DNA of 64,000 nucleotides, taken from Bondarzewia mesenterica (lineage: Eukaryota; Basidiomycota; Agaricomycetes; Russulales; Bondarzewiaceae). Below the pieces are notes generated by a model. That model ran no database searches, had not been told where the DNA came from, and saw nothing but the letters and a program-made list of their open reading frames with translations. Of the stretch, positions 57,851 to 64,000 are shown piece after piece. The translations under genes and the position numbers were made by a program. The stretch lies in contig SGPL01000068.1 in the NCBI GenBank assembly GCA_004802705.1, forward strand, positions 25,132 to 89,131. The letters are read 5' to 3'. Position 1 is the first letter of the stretch, and every line of letters begins with the position of its first letter.

Positions 57851-60800
57851 ATGACTTCGAGAAAAAATCCTTCATTTAGGGTCGACAAGGGCTCAGAAGT
57901 GGTGGTGGTCTCTGGGAATGAGGGGAAAAAGAGGATGGGGAAGGTCAATAGGCGCGATGCGAACACAGAGGCGCGTGTGGAGGCCGAGCGCGCATTGTTG
58001 CTGGTGGAGCGACAAAGAGAGTTGGATACCATTTTGGATCGACATGATGACTTGGTGTGTTTCCCCTCTATAAAAGTCTGAAATGCCTTTTCTTATTTGT
58101 GGTGATCAGGTTCGAGAAGCGTTCCACCTCGAGCAGTTTCGGACTCTGGTTTCGTATAACATCAAGGTAAGGCCGTATATTTACTCGCGTATGTCACGCA
58201 TGAATGTCATACTCACAGCGAATATACAGGAAGCCAAGGCGGATACGTCCGCCGTTTTTCAGACAGTATGTCGTTGCACTTGTTTCGCAAACTTGTTCTT
58301 GTTGATCCCTCTCACTCTCAGTACAAAGCGAAATATGATCTTCTTGGAAACTCATCTACCTCTGACGGAATGTCGCGGCGGACTACAAGGCGTGCGCATC
58401 AGGAGCGTGTTGAGCTCTTGAAAGGACCCGTCGCTGGCCCTTCGACATCTTCCGCTTCCGCACCACCACAGAAAGCAAAGCAAACCCTCAGCCGTCAAGT
58501 CTCGGAGAATGGGGCCGTTTGCAATGTTTTCCCGGGTACCAAAGGAAAAAGTAAAGACAAGACTGGCGAAGACCCGGGGACCTCAAGAGTTTCGAGAAGG
58601 AGCGATTCAACCAAACTCGCTGCTGACGATGCCGTGTATCAATCTCTTTCGGCCCCCACAGGGAAAGGCAAAGGACGCTTTATCGGCAAAGGGCGTGTTT
58701 CCTTTGTGGGCTTCTCGGACAATGCGAGCTCTGAAGGATTGGTCGGATCATCATCACTGTCTCGTCGAAAGGCAAGTGTTGTTGTGCCAACTTCACCCGC
58801 TAATGAAAATCCCACTACTATGGAGGTTCAACCTCCTCGAAAGAGACGTAAGACGGAGCCGGCTTCGATTGATGACAACGTCGACAAAAATCCATTTCCG
58901 AATACCCAATCTTCACCGTTTGTTACTCCACGTCCACCATCGAAAGACCCTATCACTCATCGTCGCCGAACTGAGTCTCTTGCCGCCATTTCCCAGAGCC
59001 CGTCGAATCATCTACTACGCGCGGCTCAAAAGCAAAAGGCTGTTGGCCCTCCAGAACCGATGCCTACGGTTAAACGCATAAAACTCATAGTGCGCCAGCC
59101 TCTTCCGATATACACCTCTCCACAACAACGGCCGAATCGACCACGCTTCGATAAATCCCTACCTGACCTCCTCTGTTCCTATGTCATGCTCGATAATCGG
59201 GATTTGACCCCATCCGAACTGGACGGGCAGGTGCGGGAGAAGGCCTCGTTCTACGAGAAGGTGTATAAACTCCGTCAGCAGGGTCGCCTACTGTTGCGAG
59301 CTGATCTGGCTACCATCATTGACCGTGATGTCGCTACCGCGGAGTACGAGCGTGGCAGGGACGCATGGGACTACATTGTCGAGGAGGTCCAAAATCGGCA
59401 CGATGAACGCGATACAGGCCAACAAATAGCCGGCTCTATCGCGAAGAAAGTTCGCGGGTATTGGGACGCGCTTGCTGTGAAGGAGGGGGCGACACGGTTG
59501 GCTGAGGAGAAGATGTTGAGGAAGTTGGCGAAGGCAACCTCAAAGTTGGTCGTCAATGAGTGGAAAAAGGCCGTTTTCGTACGTTCTCTACAGCTTTGTC
59601 TAGTTCATCTAATCTCATCGCGTGCTTTGCTTGTTTAGCATATCCGCGAACAAGAGAGACTCAAGTGGGAGGCGGAAGAGACAAGGAAGGGAAGAGCACA
59701 TCTGGATGCGATTTTGGATCAGTCTGGCCAAATTTTGGAGACGCAGCAACTCGATCTGAGTCGGGCTGGAAGGTCAACGAGTCGGTCCAGCAGCGTTTCT
59801 GCTACGCTGAGAGATTGGGAAGATGAGGATGAAGAAGAAACAGAAGCGGAAGCAGAGGAAGGGGGTGAAAATGAATCCGACGAAGAGCAGGACGAGGAGG
59901 GTGGGACTCGTGCTGATGCGAAGGAATTGTTAAAGGAAGAACACGAACAAGGAGAGGAAGAGGAAGACCCAACACAAGAGGTGTCTGAGGAGGAAGCGAG
60001 TAGTGAGGAGGAGGACGAAAGTATCACGGCACGCGCTTTGCTTGGAGGATCCGTTCCGCCGGCATGGAACGGCGCACTGCAGAGTCCTCGGTCCTACGGA
60101 AGTGACCTCGATACGAAGGACGAGTTCGACACATTCGATGGCCCGGCACATGAATATGCGCCTTCGACACAGATGGACGATATGTTCTCTCCCTCCTCTG
60201 ACCTGGTTGCAACGCCACCAAGTGATGCTATGGCGATGTCTCCAACGAGGACCTCGTTTGCAGACTCTCTATCCCAGCCTTCGTTCTCTGGGACGCATCA
60301 TTCACTCGACTATGATTTCCCTCCTTCGCTTCCGCATCCACTTGATGAGGTTATCTTCCACCATGACCATAACGATATTCATCCTATCTCGTCTCCCCGC
60401 AAGCAGAACGCCATGGCACCTGTGTCTGATGTCTCCTTCATCGTGTCTACCGAGGATCTGATGGCCGACTCTCCTACTCCAGTGGATTCAATTGACTCTA
60501 CTCCTGCGTTCAACCAAGCTATTTTCGAACATCATATCGTCACGCAAAGTGATGGAAATCAAGAAATAGTCTTGTCAGCTTCCTCGATACAAGCGTCGAA
60601 GTCTATCGAGCGCCGGCCCGATGATCAGGTAGACGGCGTTTCCAGTGTCGTTGAGGGCAACGAGTCGAGACGAGAAGGCGATGCAGCCGCTCTCGCAGAA
60701 ATGGAAGAAGAGGAAGAAGCGACCGTCCAACAAGAAGATCCTGAAGCTGATGAAGGCATCGACGGTCTATCTCCTATCCCTGGCTACCTCCGGCCGTATG

Positions 60801-63517
60801 CGGTTGCGCCTGTCGAGTGGGATCCAGAGAGCAAGGTTATGCCTCCCGCTCTCCTTCGTGGAACACTCCGAGGATATCAACAAGCTGGTTTGGAATGGCT
60901 CGCGAGCCTTCACGTCGCCAATCTTAACGGAATTCTTGCAGATGAAATGGGTTTGGGGTAAGTCTTGTGTTTAACGATCCTCCGCGTTTCGAAGATTGAT
61001 ATCTGGCGTATAGGAAAACCATTCAAACTATTGCACTCTTGGCTCACCTCGCATGTGATCGCGGAATCTGGGGCCCTCATCTCATTATCGTCCCGACCAG
61101 CGTATTGCTCAACTGGGAGATGGAGTTTAAGAAATTTTTGCCAGGTTTCAAAGTTCTCGCTTATCACGGACCGACAAAACGACGCAAAGAACTGCGACAA
61201 GGCTGGAATGATAAGTTTCACTTCAACGTCTGCGTCACATCGTATACGCTCGCTAGCCGTGATGCGCACATATTCAAGCGAAAGCCGTGGTACTACATGA
61301 TTCTTGACGAAGCCCACATGATCAAGAATTTCAAGTCGCAGCGGTGGAACATCTTGTTGATGTTTCGGTCTTTTCGTCGGCTCCTGCTCACTGGGACCCC
61401 GCTCCAGAATAACTTGACAGAACTGTGGGCATTGCTCCAGTTCCTGATGTCAGGCACTAATTTCGCGAACTTGAAGGAGTTCGGGGAATGGTTCTCCAGT
61501 AAGTCTCATGAGTTTCTCTTATGGAGTCCCATTGACCGTCGAGGCAACAGACCCGTTGGAGAAGGCTATTGAAATGGGGAATGTACTGGATGATGAAGTT
61601 CAAGAACGAGTATCCAAGCTGCACACGGTCTTGCGGCCGTATCTGCTCCGCCGTCTAAAGCGCGACGTCGAGAAAGAACTAGCCTACACAAATATGACCA
61701 TCTCGTACTGTGCCCCCTCTCCAAGCGCCAACGCTTCCTCTACGACGAGTTCATGTCTCGCGCACAAACCCGCAGCGACTTGTCATCTGGCGTGTACCAG
61801 AAGATTGCCAATGTCCTCATGCAGCTGCGCAAAGTCTGCAACCACCCTGATTTATTCGAAGTTCGGCCCATTGTCACCTCATTCACTATGCAACGCTCTG
61901 CAGTTGCGGACTTCGAGATCAAAGAGCTCCTCATTCGTCGGCGGCTACTTCAAGACGATTCGGAAGTCTCTTTGAATCTGGGGGTGCTTGGCCTGCATTT
62001 TATCAACCAACAGAATACGCCCTGGATCTCCGCCATCGAGACGCGACGCCTGGATGGGACAGATATGCTGCCTTTCAGTTCCGAGTTGTTGGGAGAGCCA
62101 CCACCATACGATGTTCGCACTATCAAGGGTTTCAAAGTTCACCGGGAGTTCCAGGAGCGCGCAGCTACCATCGCGCGTTGGACCCATATTGGATATCTCA
62201 ACCGTCTGCGATGCAATCAATCGCCCATATACAGCAGCGAGATGTTGGCGATGATGAAACAATGCAGCGGCCCTTTGCTACCCGCGTCGTACCTCAATCG
62301 CGCGGTCAATTATCTGGACACGTCAGAATATGTCCATGCTACGATCAAATCCTACGAAACTCGTGCAAAAGACATGGCTCCGATTTTGAACAACTTTGCC
62401 TGCGTCACTCCCTCTGTTGTTGCCCGCGACCTCCCTCGACTAGCTCTTGCCGGCCGGGAAGAGTCAGCACTCGAGATGGAGCTCAACTCCCAGTTCGATG
62501 CCATTCTTCATCGAGCTAGCGTCAAGCTGCAGATCGCCTTTCCTGATCCCTCGCTCCTTCAGTATGACTGTGGTAAGCTCCAAGAACTAACACGGTTACT
62601 GAGGGAGCGCAAGGCTGGGGGCCATCGTGTTCTTATCTTCACTCAAATGACCAGGATTCTGGATATCCTCGAAATCTTTTTGAACTTCCATGGGTACCTA
62701 TACCTACGACTGGATGGTGCGACGAAGATCGAGGACAGACAATATATTACCGAGCGATTCAATTCTGATCCAAGAGTGTTTTGCTTCATTGCATCGTCTC
62801 GGTCTGGCGGAGTCGGTATCAAGTAAGTTGCTTTCATCTCCTAGAAACAGATTTGTCGTTGAATTCCCATTTCAGCTTGACTGGCGCCGACACCGTCATA
62901 TTTTACGATAGCGATTTTAATCCCCAGATGGACCGACAATGCGAAGACAGGTATTTGTGTTGTACATTTCTACGAAACAGTATCATTTGAACGCCATCTC
63001 TTGCAGAGCTCATCGCATTGGTCAGATCCGTGATGTCCACATCTATCGTTTTATCTCTGAACATACAGTTGAAGAAGCGATGCTCCGTAAGGCCAATCAG
63101 AAGCGCTCTCTCGACGACCTCGTCATCCAGAAAGGCGAGTTCGACTGGCGTTCCCTGTTCGGCAGTGCCGAAGACATAGGCAGTGAGGGATTGACCAAGG
63201 CACTGGAAGAGTTTGAGGATAGCGAGGACGTGTATGCTGCTAAGGTGGCGGCGCAGGAGGAGGGGGAGCTCGAGGGCGCGGACGAAGCGGATTTCGGGGA
63301 GGATGCCGGAGCAGAGGTCGCGCGGAGCGCCAGTGTAGATCAAATGGTTGCCACGCCGGTAGACGTCCGCGAGGCCGACCTCGAGGAGCAGGAGAAGGAA
63401 GATGTAGAAGACGGAGTTACAATGGAGGATGAGGATGAGGAGGGTGGGACGACTGTCGATTATATGCTTTCGTTTGTACGGTATGACTATGATTTCTTCC
63501 GAGATTGGAAACTCTAG
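57851..63517 (+). CDS. SWR1: SWR1 chromatin-remodelling ATPase (with frame break)
   Basis: The catalytic subunit of the SWR1 complex, which exchanges H2A for the variant H2A.Z. The N-terminus carries disordered, charged sequence, then the HSA domain ([20 protein letters not shown]) for actin and Arp binding and long acidic Glu/Ser runs. Helicase lobe 1 reads [39 protein letters not shown] (P-loop) and [17 protein letters not shown] (DEAH). [20 protein letters not shown] is followed by [17 protein letters not shown]. The large insertion typical of SWR1/INO80 separates lobe 2: [55 protein letters not shown] and [19 protein letters not shown]. It ends in an acidic tail, stop at 63517. Near 61681-61686 the expected KELPHKYDHL reading needs two fewer bases; there the frame shifts, so the genomic sequence as given does not encode one continuous helicase. 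Confidence 0.93.
61676..61695 (+). other. SWR1: reading-frame break inside SWR1
   Basis: Upstream frame reads RDVEKEL; downstream conserved [19 protein letters not shown] is in another frame. Two A residues (about 61681 and 61686) look like extra bases relative to codons for E-L-P-H-K-Y. No GT-AG intron of workable size fits without deleting the conserved [14 protein letters not shown]. Most likely a draft-sequence error; a real lesion is possible. Confidence 0.7.
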
Positions 63518-64000
63518 GCTTTTTGGTTTCTCTATTCATCTTTCTGTAGTCTAATAGTTATGCTTTTGTTTTTTGAGCTCCCGGCGTATTGTATACTTAT
63601 CTACTCCCTCCATAAGTTCATCGTGATTTTGCGACGTGCGGTGTGCGGTGTGCAGCAAACAAATTATATGGCTAAGCTCCCATTTCTCTTTATCATTTCC
63701 AACTTGACCTTAACTCGTCTCCGTTCTAAGAGAATTCATCTACTATGGTGCGGGACACTTAGTCACCGCATATTTTTTACAATGACCCTGAGACCTCCAA
63801 ATATGGTCCGTTTTTTTATTCCTTTGGTAAAAACGCTCCTTTTCGTGAGTAGAAACTTTCCATCAGACGAATTTCCTCAAAAGTCAAAATTGAAGAAGTT
63901 GACATCTCCCGATTTCGCCACATCACGTGAATACTACTTAATATGGAAATAAATCACGTGATTTTAANGAAACCTCGTTACCATGGCCCTTCTNTTGGTC
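63518..64000. other. 3' flank of SWR1, end of window
   Basis: AT-rich stretch with no gene seen. It contains two E-box palindromes (tcacgtga centred at about 63926 and 63958, the second within aatcacgtgatt) and undetermined bases at 63968 and 63994. Confidence 0.5.

Noticed and set aside
61637..61682. Intron gtatct...ctag as an explanation for the SWR1 frame break
   Set aside because: It would remove the conserved helicase block [14 protein letters not shown] and does not give the consensus reading afterwards.
1..64000. CRISPR arrays, bacterial operons, complete transposons
   Set aside because: No regular spacer-repeat array, ribosome-binding sites or element with paired terminal repeats was seen; gene structure is eukaryotic throughout.

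Overview
The window looks like nuclear DNA from a basidiomycete fungus, most likely an agaricomycete. Genes are close together on both strands and interrupted by many short introns of about 50-70 nt. They encode typical eukaryotic proteins (SWR1, transportin, LSm4, KDEL receptor, PKA) plus families common in mushroom-forming fungi (GH71 alpha-1,3-glucanase, F-box/leucine-rich proteins, TNSP-repeat membrane proteins). There is no sign of bacterial, organellar or viral sequence. Two N bases near 63968 and 63994 show that this is draft sequence. Most gene models here are splice reconstructions made by eye, so outer ends are firmer than internal exon borders.

Left part (1-16.9 kb): two paralogous TNSP-repeat proteins flank cytosolic asparaginyl-tRNA synthetase. 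Then come diphthine synthase DPH5 (-), an F-box protein (+), LSM4 (-), an ERV2-type sulfhydryl oxidase (+), a GH71 glucanase (-) and tRNA-Thr(CGT) (-).

Middle (16.9-25 kb): a gene-poor stretch holds two unrecognised short genes, each with a TATA box. Next is a large disordered nuclear protein (-) with four exact-period 11-residue KEN-box repeats, an FGF motif and a conserved-looking C-terminal tail. I suggest it is a sororin-like cohesin regulator.

Right part (25-64 kb): panB and KRI1 are followed by a type II membrane leucine-rich protein, a DUF4203-like membrane protein (-) and a membrane J-domain protein. A run of secretory and transport genes comes next: a VIP36-like lectin, the ERD2 KDEL receptor, an FSH1-type serine hydrolase and transportin KAP104. 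The calpain-like protease RIM13/PalB, tRNA-Tyr(GTA) with an 11-nt intron, PKA catalytic subunit (-), an ArsB/NhaD-type permease (-) and SWR1 (+) complete the window. SWR1 has a local reading-frame break in the middle of its helicase.

Several neighbours share themes: translation (AsnRS, DPH5, KRI1, tRNAs) and the early secretory pathway (VIP36-like lectin, ERD2). There is no operon-like organisation. The most notable observations are the KEN-repeat protein, an LSM4 first exon whose coding part is only the start codon, two GC-AG introns supported by reading frame, three unusually long introns in a short-intron genome, and the SWR1 frame break.
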